8,755 nucleotides of DNA from Gammaproteobacteria bacterium (GCA_030597275.1 JAUVSB010000049.1:1-8755), one strand, 5' to 3'; shown: positions 1-7,140, numbered from the stretch's first letter. Numbers and translations are program-made. The notes: generated by a model not told the origin, from the letters alone.

Positions 1-738
1 CGCTTTATCTATATCTGCCTGGTCATCAATGTAGACGTGACAAACGCCATGCAGATGTTTAATGACAGGAATTCTGGAGTCATTCATGACTCGCTCAATA
101 AGCCCTTTTCCACCGCGAGGTATAATAACATCGACATATTCTGCCATGCTTAACAGCTTGCCTACGGCTTCCCGGTCAGTCGTATTCACCACCTGCACCA
201 GGGTTTCAGATAGACTGGCGGCCTGCAAGCCCTGACCCATGCATTCTGCCACTGCCATGTTGGAATAAAGTGCTTCCGAACCACCTCTGAGAATACAGGC
301 ATTGCCTGACTTCAGGCACAGGGCTGCCGCGTCAGCAGTAACATTGGGGCGTGATTCATAGATGATGCCAATCACCCCAAGAGGCACCCGCATGTGGCCA
401 ACCTGAATACCGGATGGACGGTAACTCAACTTGCTAATTTCTCCTACAGGATCAGCTAATGCAGCGACCTGGCGCAAACCTTCTGCCATTCCTGTTATAC
501 GCTCTGCGGTCAATTCCAGGCGATCAAGTAATGCCGTATCGAGGCCTTTTGCTCGGCCTGCATCGAGATCCTTTTTATTTTCTGCAATAAGACCCTCGGC
601 CTGGTCTTCAATGGCTGTTGCAGCCTCAAGCAATGCCCGGTTCTTTGCCCCGCTCTCTGCAGCGGCTGCCTGCCTGCTGGCCAGCCGTGCCTGCTGGCCG
701 AGCTTTTCCATGTATTGTTCTACTGACTGTAAATTCAT
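1..738 (-). CDS. proA: Gamma-glutamyl phosphate reductase, N-terminal part (runs off the left edge)
   Basis: ProA reduces L-glutamyl 5-phosphate with NADPH to glutamate semialdehyde, the second step of proline synthesis, in the cytoplasm. Only the first 246 residues are present, out of about 415-420 in the family; the reading frame is open to base 1. Visible family motifs are YESRPNVTADAAALCLKSGN followed by ACILRGGSEA in the nucleotide-binding aldehyde dehydrogenase fold, IPRGGKGLI, and GVCHVYID. The Cys in this last motif (about residue 233) sits where the catalytic thiol of ProA lies. The start is the ATG at 736-738, beginning MNLQSVEQYMEKL, which fits ProA N-termini; the Shine-Dalgarno sequence is weak (TAGAA close to the ATG). 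It begins 18 bp after the holA stop, so it is probably the distal gene of the leuS-lptE-holA transcript. Family assignment is very secure; the C-terminus cannot be judged. Confidence 0.97.
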   Translation of the reverse strand, partial: MNLQSVEQYMEKLGQQARLASRQAAAAESGAKNRALLEAATAIEDQAEGLIAENKKDLDAGRAKGLDTALLDRLELTAERITGMAEGLRQVAALADPVGEISKLSYRPSGIQVGHMRVPLGVIGIIYESRPNVTADAAALCLKSGNACILRGGSEALYSNMAVAECMGQGLQAASLSETLVQVVNTTDREAVGKLLSMAEYVDVIIPRGGKGLIERVMNDSRIPVIKHLHGVCHVYIDDQADIDKA

Positions 739-756
739 TTCTACATTCTAAAATAA

Positions 757-1818
757 TTAAATAATCTTCAGACCACATATACTCATCGAAAGTTTCTCGA
801 TATCAAACCATACCGAAGCACCTTCACTTTGTGCCCTGCCTTTAAGGATCTTATCAATCTTTGCTAATTGCTGCAGGATTGTCTGCCAGCCTGCCTGACC
901 GTGCCTTTTGATCGCCCGATCAAAAATGGCCTGTTTCTGGTACCAGATCCGGTGTTGTTTGAATACCTGGTCTCTGTTGGCACCATTAGCCAGAGCTGAG
1001 GCCATCTGAGTAAGCTTTCGAACTTCTCGACTTAACATCACTACGAGAAATACCGACTCATCCTTTTCTGCCCTGAGTCCATCTAGAATACGGCAGGTAC
1101 GCTGCCAGTCGCCAGACAGGCAGGCGTCGATGTAACTAAAAACAGAAAAACGTGAGTTATCGGATACCGAAGCCTGCAAAACAGCGAGCTGCTTCTTTGC
1201 ATCAGGCCTTGCCACTGATTGAGATGAAGAACCTTCATCTGCACCTGTATTCAGTGCCAGTAAATCAATCTCCTGTGCTGCAGCAAGCAGGTTACCTTCA
1301 AAATAATAAGTCAGTAATGCAATCGATTCCTGATCAGCCAGCAGGCCTTTGCTACGCAGGCGTCCCCCTATCCAGCCAGGCAGGTCGTTAAGTTTTACTT
1401 CTTTCGCCTCTGCTGTCACACCTGCCTTATCGAGGGCCTTGAACCATTTCTGGTTCTGGCCGGCTTTTTCTACAGATCCACAGATCACCAGCAACATCGT
1501 ATCAGCGGGGAAATTTTCTACCAGTTCACAGAGTACTTTACTACCCACCTGGCCGGGCTTACCTGTTGGCAGTCTCAGCTCAATAAGCTGTTTGTCAGCA
1601 AACAAAGACATATTGTTGCCTGACTGTAAAAGCTCATCCCAGTTGAAACCCTGCTCCGCGGTGAAACTGACCCTCTCGGTAAATCCCTGTGCCTGCGCTT
1701 TCCTTCGTAAGGCGGTGTTCGCTTCTTCCAGCAGCAGGACTTCATCACCAAAAAGCAGGTATACCGATGCCAGTGTTTTGTCATCAGGCTCCGGCAGACT
1801 TTGAATATTTACCCGCAT
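757..1818 (-). CDS. holA: DNA polymerase III delta subunit (clamp-loader wrench)
   Basis: HolA (delta) is the clamp-loader subunit that opens the beta sliding clamp so it can be placed on primed DNA at the fork. The 353-residue product is close to the E. coli length of 343. Similarity to E. coli delta is visible along the protein: YLLFGDEVLLLEEA (20-33), NMSLFADKQLIELRLP (69-84), YYFEGNLLAAAQEI (171-184) and a helical C-terminal region with KQHRIWYQKQAIFDRAIKRH (287-306). The divergent Walker-like region without a usable P-loop is normal for delta. Residues about 191-209 form a Ser/Gly/Asp/Lys-rich linker between the second and third domains that seems longer than in E. coli. The ATG at 1816-1818 lies 25 bp after lptE; its Shine-Dalgarno is weak (AGAG), suggesting coupling to the upstream gene. 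The lptE-holA adjacency is typical of gammaproteobacteria. Confidence 0.95.
   Translation of the reverse strand: MRVNIQSLPEPDDKTLASVYLLFGDEVLLLEEANTALRRKAQAQGFTERVSFTAEQGFNWDELLQSGNNMSLFADKQLIELRLPTGKPGQVGSKVLCELVENFPADTMLLVICGSVEKAGQNQKWFKALDKAGVTAEAKEVKLNDLPGWIGGRLRSKGLLADQESIALLTYYFEGNLLAAAQEIDLLALNTGADEGSSSQSVARPDAKKQLAVLQASVSDNSRFSVFSYIDACLSGDWQRTCRILDGLRAEKDESVFLVVMLSREVRKLTQMASALANGANRDQVFKQHRIWYQKQAIFDRAIKRHGQAGWQTILQQLAKIDKILKGRAQSEGASVWFDIEKLSMSICGLKII
906..925. repeat. 20-bp interrupted palindrome inside holA
   Basis: TTTTGATCG and CGATCAAAA form perfect 9-bp arms around a 2-bp centre (CC). The element lies inside holA, over codons for FDRAIKR. The TTGAT/ATCAA half-sites recall FNR/DNR boxes, but the spacing between them is 6 bp rather than 4. 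The symmetry is seen directly; no function is inferred, and coding-sequence chance is the default explanation. Confidence 0.4.
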
Positions 1819-1843
1819 GCAGTCTCTAAGTATTTCAAAAAGC

Positions 1844-2326
1844 TTACCTTATGCGAGACATCTTGCGCAGAATACTCTGTGCTGCATCTTCGCGCATTTC
1901 GTCACGCAACAGTTCTTCTTCACGGGTCGCTGACAAGAGCTGTTCCTCGCTAAAGTTATAATCACGTCGAGCTGTGGCGGTAGACGGCTTGACCAGTTCC
2001 TTACCAGCACTGTCGACAACTTTATAATTTGCCCTTAGTATCAGCACATAGCCCGTTGCTTTACCACGCTCATCAATAGTTCTTACCTCACGATCGAAAT
2101 TTGCACTGCTTATCTCAATATGGGCACTGTCCGCCGTTGGACCACTGACGATAATGACATTGTTAGATTCCAGGCTATCAACCAGCGCATCTCTGAGTTT
2201 GACATCAGGCGATGTAACAGCAACAGTGCGTATGGAATCAGGCAGGGTAATCTGCCCGCGTATGTGGAACCCGCAACCTGACACCAGGCTGGTAGCTAAC
2301 AGAAATATCAGAGCAAAACGTTTCAT
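1844..2326 (-). CDS. lptE: LPS-assembly lipoprotein LptE
   Basis: LptE (formerly RlpB) is the outer-membrane lipoprotein that plugs the LptD barrel and helps insert lipopolysaccharide into the outer leaflet. The 160-residue product has a short basic start (MKR), a hydrophobic signal segment and a lipobox VSGC with the acylated Cys at residue 18. Gly follows the Cys, so there is no Asp+2 inner-membrane retention signal. GCGFHIRG after the lipobox and the C-terminal charged helix (RDYNFSEEQLLSATREEELL, ending near SILRKMSRIR) are characteristic of the family. The ATG at 2324-2326 has a good AAGGA Shine-Dalgarno 7 bp upstream (2334-2338). It lies 104 bp after leuS and 25 bp before holA, the usual gammaproteobacterial order. 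The longer gap before it may hold a separate promoter (see 2375-2401). Confidence 0.95.
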   Translation of the reverse strand: MKRFALIFLLATSLVSGCGFHIRGQITLPDSIRTVAVTSPDVKLRDALVDSLESNNVIIVSGPTADSAHIEISSANFDREVRTIDERGKATGYVLILRANYKVVDSAGKELVKPSTATARRDYNFSEEQLLSATREEELLRDEMREDAAQSILRKMSRIR

Positions 2327-2374
2327 TGGTACATCCTTAAGAGGGAAAATTCAAATTTTATTCATTCAGCCATG

Positions 2375-2401
2375 AGTATACCGGCAAACACGGAACGGCA
2401 A
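2375..2401 (-). promoter_or_regulatory. Possible sigma70 promoter for lptE-holA-proA
   Basis: On the minus strand the hexamers TTGCCG (2396-2401) and TATACT (2375-2380) resemble -35 and -10 boxes, about 50 bp upstream of the lptE start. The -10 matches the consensus at five of six positions, but the spacer is only 15 bp; shifting the -35 to TTTTGC gives 17 bp at the cost of a poorer box. No clear terminator for leuS precedes it, so read-through from leuS is also likely. Weak sequence-only prediction. Confidence 0.3.
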
Positions 2402-2430
2402 AACACTACTGGCTTCTTTTAACAAACTAC

Positions 2431-4884
2431 TCAGCCAACAACAATATTCACCAATCGCCCCGGTACAACAATAATTTTGCGCACCGTTTTTCCTTCGATA
2501 TGCCGCTGCACACTCTCGCTGGTCTGCGCCAATTGTTCAATGGTCTCTTTATCTGCATCTGCGGCTACCTGAATACGATCACGCAGCTTACCATTGACCT
2601 GGACGATATACTGTATTTCGTCCTGTACCATGGCGGATTCGTCGGCGACAGGCCATGCCGCATCAATAATATCAGTAGTGTGACCGAGTTCCTGCCACAG
2701 TACTGTACAAATATGCGGAACAACCGGACTTAACAAAAGGCAGGCAGTCTCCAGCGCCTCCTGCACAACAGTTCTATCACTATCATTCTGTGGCGAGAAT
2801 TTGCTAACAGCATTAATCAACTCCATCACAGCAGCAATTGCCGTGTTCATTTGCAAGCGTCGATCTATGTCATCACTCACCTTTTTTATGGTCAGATGAA
2901 CCTGTCGGTGCAGTCCCTTTGCAGAATCGGTCAAATCTGTAGCAACACCCGTGCGAATAACCCCTCCAGCTACATGTTCAGCTACCTGCCGCCACAATCG
3001 ACGCAGGAATCGCGATGCCCCTTCGACACCATCATCAGACCATTCCAGCGACATCTGCGGCGGTGAGGCAAACATAATAAACAGGCGTACAGTATCGGCA
3101 CCATAGCGCTCGATCAATGACTCCGGGTCGACAGTATTGCCTTTCGACTTGGACATTTTACTGCCATCCATCAACACCATACCCTGGGTCAGCAGTCGTT
3201 TAATTGGTTCATCTACATGCAACAGGCCTTCATCGCGCATCAGTTTTGTAAAAAACCGTGCGTACAATAGATGCAGGATAGCATGCTCGATACCGCCGAC
3301 ATACTGGTCGACCGGCAACCAGAAATCAGCTCGTTCATCAAGCATCGCCTTATCCTGATCGGCGCAGGTAAATCGCGCCAGGTACCAGGAAGACTCAAAA
3401 AAAGTATCAAAGGTGTCGGTTTCTCTTCGTGCATCACCACCACAGGAAGGGCAGTCCACATGTGCAAAGTCAGGATGATCGACCAGCGGCGAACGAACTC
3501 CATCAAGTTCAACATCCAGCGGTAAGATGACGGGCAGATCCTGATCAGGCACTGGTACTGTGCCACATTTATCACAATATATAACCGGCACCGGGCAACC
3601 CCAGTAACGCTGGCGCGAAATACCCCAGTCACGCAGGCGAAAGTTGACCTTGCGTTCACCCCTGCCCTGCTCCTGCAGCCATTTTGCAATGGCATCAAAG
3701 GCCTGTTTTGATGTCAGTCCATCGAACTCACCGGAATTTCTCAGTACGCCATAATCTACGAATGCTGCCTCCATCGGCTGGGACAGTTCGCCATCTTCCG
3801 GGTAAACCACGGGCTTGACTGGAATCCCGTACTTTGTAGCAAACTCAAAATCACGCTGATCGTGTGCTGGCACGGCCATCACCGCACCGGTGCCATAACC
3901 CATCAAAACAAAATTAGCCACCCACACCGGTACATCTTCACCGCTAACCGGATGACGGACAGTCAACCCCGTTGCCATACCTTTCTTTTCCATGGTTTCC
4001 ATGGCGGCTTCGGCTGTTTCGGTATTGCGGCATTCTTCGATGAAAGCCTGCAGATCAGGGTTTGTTTCTGCTGCCATTAGTGCCAGCGGATGTTCTGCAG
4101 CCACGGCAACATAGGTCACACCCATCAAGGTATCAGGTCTTGTGGTGTAAACAAGGAGATCATCAATGTCACCGTCTGCGGCGAAACTCAGTTCGACACC
4201 TTCCGAACGGCCAATCCAGTTTCGCTGCATGGTTTTCACGGCTTCCGGCCAGCCATCCAGCGTGTCCAGACCGGCCAGCAACTCATCAGCATATTCTGTG
4301 ATCTTCATGAACCACTGGGGAATTTCCTTGCGCTCTACTACCGTGTCGCAACGCCAGCAGCAGCCATCGATGACCTGTTCATTCGCCAGCACAGTTTTAT
4401 CGTTCGGGCACCAGTTCACCGGTGCGGTACGTTTATATACCAGGCCTTTCTCAAGCAGGCGGGTGAACAACCATTGTTCCCAGTGATAATACTCCGGGTC
4501 ACAGGTTGCCAGTTCACGATCCCAGTCATAGCCAAAACCCAGTCGCTTCAACTGGTCACGCATATAATCGATGTTTTCATGCGTCCATTTGGCTGGCGGC
4601 ACACCATGTTTCATCGCTGCATTTTCAGCCGGTAGGCCAAAGGCATCCCAGCCCATAGGCTGCAATACATTTTTTCCCAGCATGCGCTGGTAGCGGGTGA
4701 TCACATCGCCAATAGTGTAATTTCGAACATGTCCCATGTGCAGGCGGCCACTGGGATAGGGGAACATACACAAGCTATAGAAAGATTCCTTTTCTGAATC
4801 TTCGTCTACCTTGTAGACTTTGTCGTTTTCCCACTGCGCCTGTAATGCAGTTTCAATATTCTGGGGGATGTATTTTTCTTCCAT
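2431..4884 (-). CDS. leuS: Leucyl-tRNA synthetase (class I), lacking the leucine-specific insertion
   Basis: LeuS charges tRNA-Leu with leucine and hydrolyses mischarged products in a separate editing domain, in the cytoplasm. All core landmarks are present in the 817 residues: the class I HIGH motif as HMGH (49-52), zinc-type cysteines around C159 and CCWRC (175-179), the CP1 editing domain with TTRPDTLMG (247-255) and GTGAVMAVPAHDQRDFEF (331-348), a second pair CDKC/CPSC (437-440, 478-481), and KMSKS (576-580). The C-terminal anticodon-binding and tRNA-contacting regions follow, ending VVPGRLVNIVVG. It is about 40 residues shorter than E. coli LeuRS (860). The missing part lies between QGMVL and KMSKS, where E. 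coli and Pseudomonas have the leucine-specific domain; here only MDGS separates them. The flanking sequence is intact, so this is an architecture variant and not a damaged gene. The ATG at 4882-4884 starts the expected MEEKYIPQNIE; the Shine-Dalgarno is weak (ACAGAG). It lies 71 bp after the DUF4389 gene and heads leuS-lptE-holA-proA. Confidence 0.98.
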   Translation of the reverse strand: MEEKYIPQNIETALQAQWENDKVYKVDEDSEKESFYSLCMFPYPSGRLHMGHVRNYTIGDVITRYQRMLGKNVLQPMGWDAFGLPAENAAMKHGVPPAKWTHENIDYMRDQLKRLGFGYDWDRELATCDPEYYHWEQWLFTRLLEKGLVYKRTAPVNWCPNDKTVLANEQVIDGCCWRCDTVVERKEIPQWFMKITEYADELLAGLDTLDGWPEAVKTMQRNWIGRSEGVELSFAADGDIDDLLVYTTRPDTLMGVTYVAVAAEHPLALMAAETNPDLQAFIEECRNTETAEAAMETMEKKGMATGLTVRHPVSGEDVPVWVANFVLMGYGTGAVMAVPAHDQRDFEFATKYGIPVKPVVYPEDGELSQPMEAAFVDYGVLRNSGEFDGLTSKQAFDAIAKWLQEQGRGERKVNFRLRDWGISRQRYWGCPVPVIYCDKCGTVPVPDQDLPVILPLDVELDGVRSPLVDHPDFAHVDCPSCGGDARRETDTFDTFFESSWYLARFTCADQDKAMLDERADFWLPVDQYVGGIEHAILHLLYARFFTKLMRDEGLLHVDEPIKRLLTQGMVLMDGSKMSKSKGNTVDPESLIERYGADTVRLFIMFASPPQMSLEWSDDGVEGASRFLRRLWRQVAEHVAGGVIRTGVATDLTDSAKGLHRQVHLTIKKVSDDIDRRLQMNTAIAAVMELINAVSKFSPQNDSDRTVVQEALETACLLLSPVVPHICTVLWQELGHTTDIIDAAWPVADESAMVQDEIQYIVQVNGKLRDRIQVAADADKETIEQLAQTSESVQRHIEGKTVRKIIVVPGRLVNIVVG

Positions 4885-4955
4885 CTCTGTAGGGATACCT
4901 GGGGTCGGATACTGTCTAAATAGCGTATATTAATTTAGAGAAAAATCTTATCTAC

Positions 4956-5258
4956 TTAAAAGGCACCTGCATCGAGATCATCGTCTTCATTGTCCCAGTC
5001 AGCAAACGGGAAAGGTTTTTCTTCGCTGTTGAAGGTCAGGAACTGCAATATTCTGTACACATACAGGCTCAGCGTAGAACCAAACCCAAGCAGGCGTCGA
5101 TTTTTCTCACCGGTGAACAACAGCACCAACACCTGGAAAACCACCACCGCGGCAATCAGAATCTCCACAATATTAAAAATGATGACAAAAATCGCCATAT
5201 ACAGGACACGCATCCAGGTGGAATTATCTTTCAGACTTTCTTTAATGTTGTCGTTCAT
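4956..5258 (-). CDS. Small DUF4389-type membrane protein
   Basis: The function is unknown. The 100-residue product has a polar N-terminus, then a long hydrophobic stretch at about residues 17-49 (beginning WMRVLYMAIFVIIF), enough for one long or two short membrane helices. A basic turn follows (TGEKNRRLLGFG), then an amphipathic segment LSLYVYRILQFLTF and a tail with EEKPFPFADW and a run of acidic residues (DNEDDDLD). The FTGE...FG...YRILQFLT...EEKPFPFADW pattern is what I recall for DUF4389 proteins of gammaproteobacteria. I chose the ATG at 5256-5258 because AAGAGA (5265-5270) sits 6 bp upstream as a Shine-Dalgarno; a TTG at 5271-5273 would add five residues but overlaps that site. A good extended -10 promoter lies just upstream. 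It stands between the heme d1 operon and leuS and may be co-transcribed with leuS (71-bp gap, no clear terminator). Confidence 0.8.
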   Translation of the reverse strand: MNDNIKESLKDNSTWMRVLYMAIFVIIFNIVEILIAAVVVFQVLVLLFTGEKNRRLLGFGSTLSLYVYRILQFLTFNSEEKPFPFADWDNEDDDLDAGAF

Positions 5259-5297
5259 AGTCAATCTCTTCAATGCACAAAAATACAGGGACGGCGG

Positions 5298-5306
5298 ATT
5301 ATAGCA
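5298..5306 (-). promoter_or_regulatory. Extended -10 promoter for the DUF4389 gene (and possibly leuS)
   Basis: The minus strand reads TGCTATAAT, a perfect TATAAT preceded by the TGn extension. It lies about 40 bp upstream of the ATG at 5258, leaving a leader of roughly 30 bases. No good -35 hexamer is visible at 16-18 bp, which is usual for extended -10 promoters; the nearest candidate, TTTAAA, is too far away at 20 bp. The spacer contains GATAATGATT on the plus strand, a partial match to Fur-box hexamers. This promoter separates the block from the nir operon although no terminator follows nirJ. Confidence 0.6.
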
Positions 5307-5372
5307 CTGATAATGATTGACGTTTTAAAGACTGAAAACTGAAAACATCACAAATTCGTTATTTACTTTGAA

Positions 5373-6569
5373 TCATGCACTCTCTTTGTTACGAGACCAG
5401 GGAGTTACCTGCAGACGTTCTTCTGTCTGTTCTACACCAATTTCTTCATCGCTTAGATAACAGGCGGGATCTTCTGCCCAAAAGTTACCGGTCAACTGGT
5501 AAGCACGTACGCGAGTATTGCCACCGCATACATCCAGATAGGTGCACTTGCCACAGCGACCTTGCAATGGTCGAGGATGAGATTTCAGTCCATCCATTAG
5601 TGGATCACTTCGATCCTGCCAGATTTCCGAAAAAGGACGTTCCTTAACATTGCCTAAAGGATAATCCCACCAGAAGGTGTCCGGATGAACAATACCCAGA
5701 TTATCTATATTGGAAATATTTACCCCGGATGAGTTGCCGCCCCACTGGGCCAGTTTTGCACGCATGTGATCCAGCTTGTCAGGGAAGTGTTTTTCTATCC
5801 AGTATAAAAGGTACACCCCATCGGCATCATTATTACCGGTTACAAACTCACGTTCACGTCCTTCTTCAATATGCTGCCAGCAGGTATCAAACAGCAAATC
5901 CATCGCATTGCGGGTCAGCTGATGAACCACATCATCCTTACGGTTCTTGTTCCCGCGCCCGGCATAATTCAAATGGGAAAGATAAAACTTGTCGATCTGC
6001 TCCTGTTCCATCAGGGCTAATAATTCAGGCAACTCATGGGCGTTATCCATGGTAAGGGTAAAGCGCATACCAACCTTGATACCGGCTTCATGACAAAGAC
6101 GTATGCCATGCATGGACGCATCAAAAGCCCCCTGTTTGCGGCGAAACTTATCATGCGTTTCACGAATGCCATCAATACTGATGCCAACATAGTCGTAGCC
6201 AATATCAGCAATGGCATCGATATTCGCTTCATCAATAAGGGTGCCATTGGTCGACAGGCCAACGTAAAAACCCATTTCCTTTGCGCGTCGGGAGATATCA
6301 AATATATCTGGACGCAATAATGGCTCACCACCCGATAAAATCAACACCGGGACCTTGAAGGCCTTCAGGTCATCCATCGTCGAAAATACTTCTTCAGTAG
6401 AGAGCTCGCCGGGAAAATCTTTATCAGCGGAAATGGAGTAGCAATGTTTACAGGTCAGATTGCAGCGCCGAATCAGATTCCAGATAACGACGGGCCCGGG
6501 TGGATTGTGTTTTTCACCAATCGGGGTCGGCTGACTTAATTCACGCATATATTGACTAATACGAAACAT
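5373..6569 (-). CDS. nirJ: Heme d1 biosynthesis radical SAM enzyme NirJ
   Basis: NirJ acts on 12,18-didecarboxysiroheme, removing the propionate side chains of rings A and B on the way to the oxo groups of heme d1. The 398 residues match family length. The radical SAM cluster motif CNLTCKHC (C36, C40, C43) is followed by LSGGEPLLRPDIF (78-90), STNGT (106-110) and VGISIDG (128-134), all in a TIM-barrel arrangement. The C-terminal part has CGKCTYLDVCGG (C339, C342, C348) and C370, a SPASM-like set of cysteines for an auxiliary iron-sulfur cluster. The N-terminal MFRISQYMRELSQPTP is typical of NirJ. A strong Shine-Dalgarno (GAGAGG, 6575-6580) lies 5 bp before the ATG. It starts 20 bp after nirH, in the nirF-D-L-G-H-J order known from Pseudomonas. 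The related AhbC/AhbD enzymes of alternative heme synthesis are the main alternative, but the nir neighbourhood favours NirJ. Confidence 0.95.
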   Translation of the reverse strand: MFRISQYMRELSQPTPIGEKHNPPGPVVIWNLIRRCNLTCKHCYSISADKDFPGELSTEEVFSTMDDLKAFKVPVLILSGGEPLLRPDIFDISRRAKEMGFYVGLSTNGTLIDEANIDAIADIGYDYVGISIDGIRETHDKFRRKQGAFDASMHGIRLCHEAGIKVGMRFTLTMDNAHELPELLALMEQEQIDKFYLSHLNYAGRGNKNRKDDVVHQLTRNAMDLLFDTCWQHIEEGREREFVTGNNDADGVYLLYWIEKHFPDKLDHMRAKLAQWGGNSSGVNISNIDNLGIVHPDTFWWDYPLGNVKERPFSEIWQDRSDPLMDGLKSHPRPLQGRCGKCTYLDVCGGNTRVRAYQLTGNFWAEDPACYLSDEEIGVEQTEERLQVTPWSRNKESA

Positions 6570-6589
6570 CTTTACCTCTCAAACAAGCT

Positions 6590-7126
6590 TTATGATATCA
6601 GGCGCATGCCCGTTTTCTTCAGGATACGTGTACTAAAGAGCACATCATGCCCCCTGCAGTCCTCTCCTAGCAAGCCGGCAATCCTGGATACCAGCTCCAA
6701 TGCTTCTTCACGAGTATGTGCATGCACCATAGCAAACAGGTTATATCGCCAGCCTGGCAGATAGCGCGGCCGATGATAACAATGACTGACAAACTCAAGT
6801 GCCCCCACTCGTTTGCCAAGTTCATCAATACGATCATCAGGCACATCCCATACCGTCATAGCATTGGCTTTATAACCCAGTGCATAATGATTTGGTACAG
6901 CGGCAATACGACGAATAATGCCGTATTGCTGCATATTGTGCATGCGCATTATAACTTCATCAGCGCTAATCCCTATATCTTTGGCAATATCATCATAAGG
7001 TCGAGACACGAGCGCTAAGCCGGATTGCGTAGCCTGAATTATCTTGCGGTCAATATCGTCAAGGTGAATATTGTGCCCTGATTCGGATGCTTGTTTTACT
7101 GGTGAGGTAGCCATTACAAAACTCAT
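6590..7126 (-). CDS. nirH: Siroheme decarboxylase subunit NirH (AsnC/Lrp fold)
   Basis: NirH works with NirD, NirL and NirG to decarboxylate two acetate side chains of siroheme, giving 12,18-didecarboxysiroheme for NirJ. The 178 residues contain an AsnC-type helix-turn-helix-like N-terminal domain (LDDIDRKIIQATQSGLAL, 22-39, through about residue 75) and a ligand-binding ferredoxin-like half. That half carries the long-type signature LGYKANAMTVWDVPDD (83-98), FVSHCYHRPRYLPGWRYNLF (112-131) and MVHAH (133-137). The C-terminus DVLFSTRILKKTGMRL is also typical of NirH/NirL-type subunits. It is the close paralogue of nirL in this cluster. An N-terminal extension of about 20 polar residues precedes the domain; the start could instead be the second ATG (7112-7114), as neither has a clear Shine-Dalgarno. 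It lies 14 bp after nirG. NirH rather than NirL is assigned from position. Confidence 0.9.
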   Translation of the reverse strand: MSFVMATSPVKQASESGHNIHLDDIDRKIIQATQSGLALVSRPYDDIAKDIGISADEVIMRMHNMQQYGIIRRIAAVPNHYALGYKANAMTVWDVPDDRIDELGKRVGALEFVSHCYHRPRYLPGWRYNLFAMVHAHTREEALELVSRIAGLLGEDCRGHDVLFSTRILKKTGMRLIS

Positions 7127-7140
7127 TTAGAACTCATCGA

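Noticed and set aside
431..1804. Plus-strand open frames opposite proA and holA (431-751, 1152-1391, 1349-1804)
   Set aside because: They are antisense to well-supported genes, with Ser/Ala/Arg-rich shadow composition and no motifs.
2346..2359. AAAATT-CA-AATTTT hairpin between leuS and lptE as a terminator
   Set aside because: The stem is all A-T with a 2-base loop and no downstream T-run; it would not form a stable intrinsic terminator.
3240..4635. Long open frames overlapping leuS (minus 3240-3698, plus 4090-4635 and 4166-4486)
   Set aside because: They lie wholly inside the secure leuS gene in other frames, have no recognisable domains or ribosome binding sites, and read as low-order Cys/His/Arg-rich shadow translations.
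5331..5346. Tandem ACTGAAA ACTGAAA repeat after nirJ
   Set aside because: Two short copies only, with no hairpin or extended array; most likely chance in AT-rich intergenic sequence.
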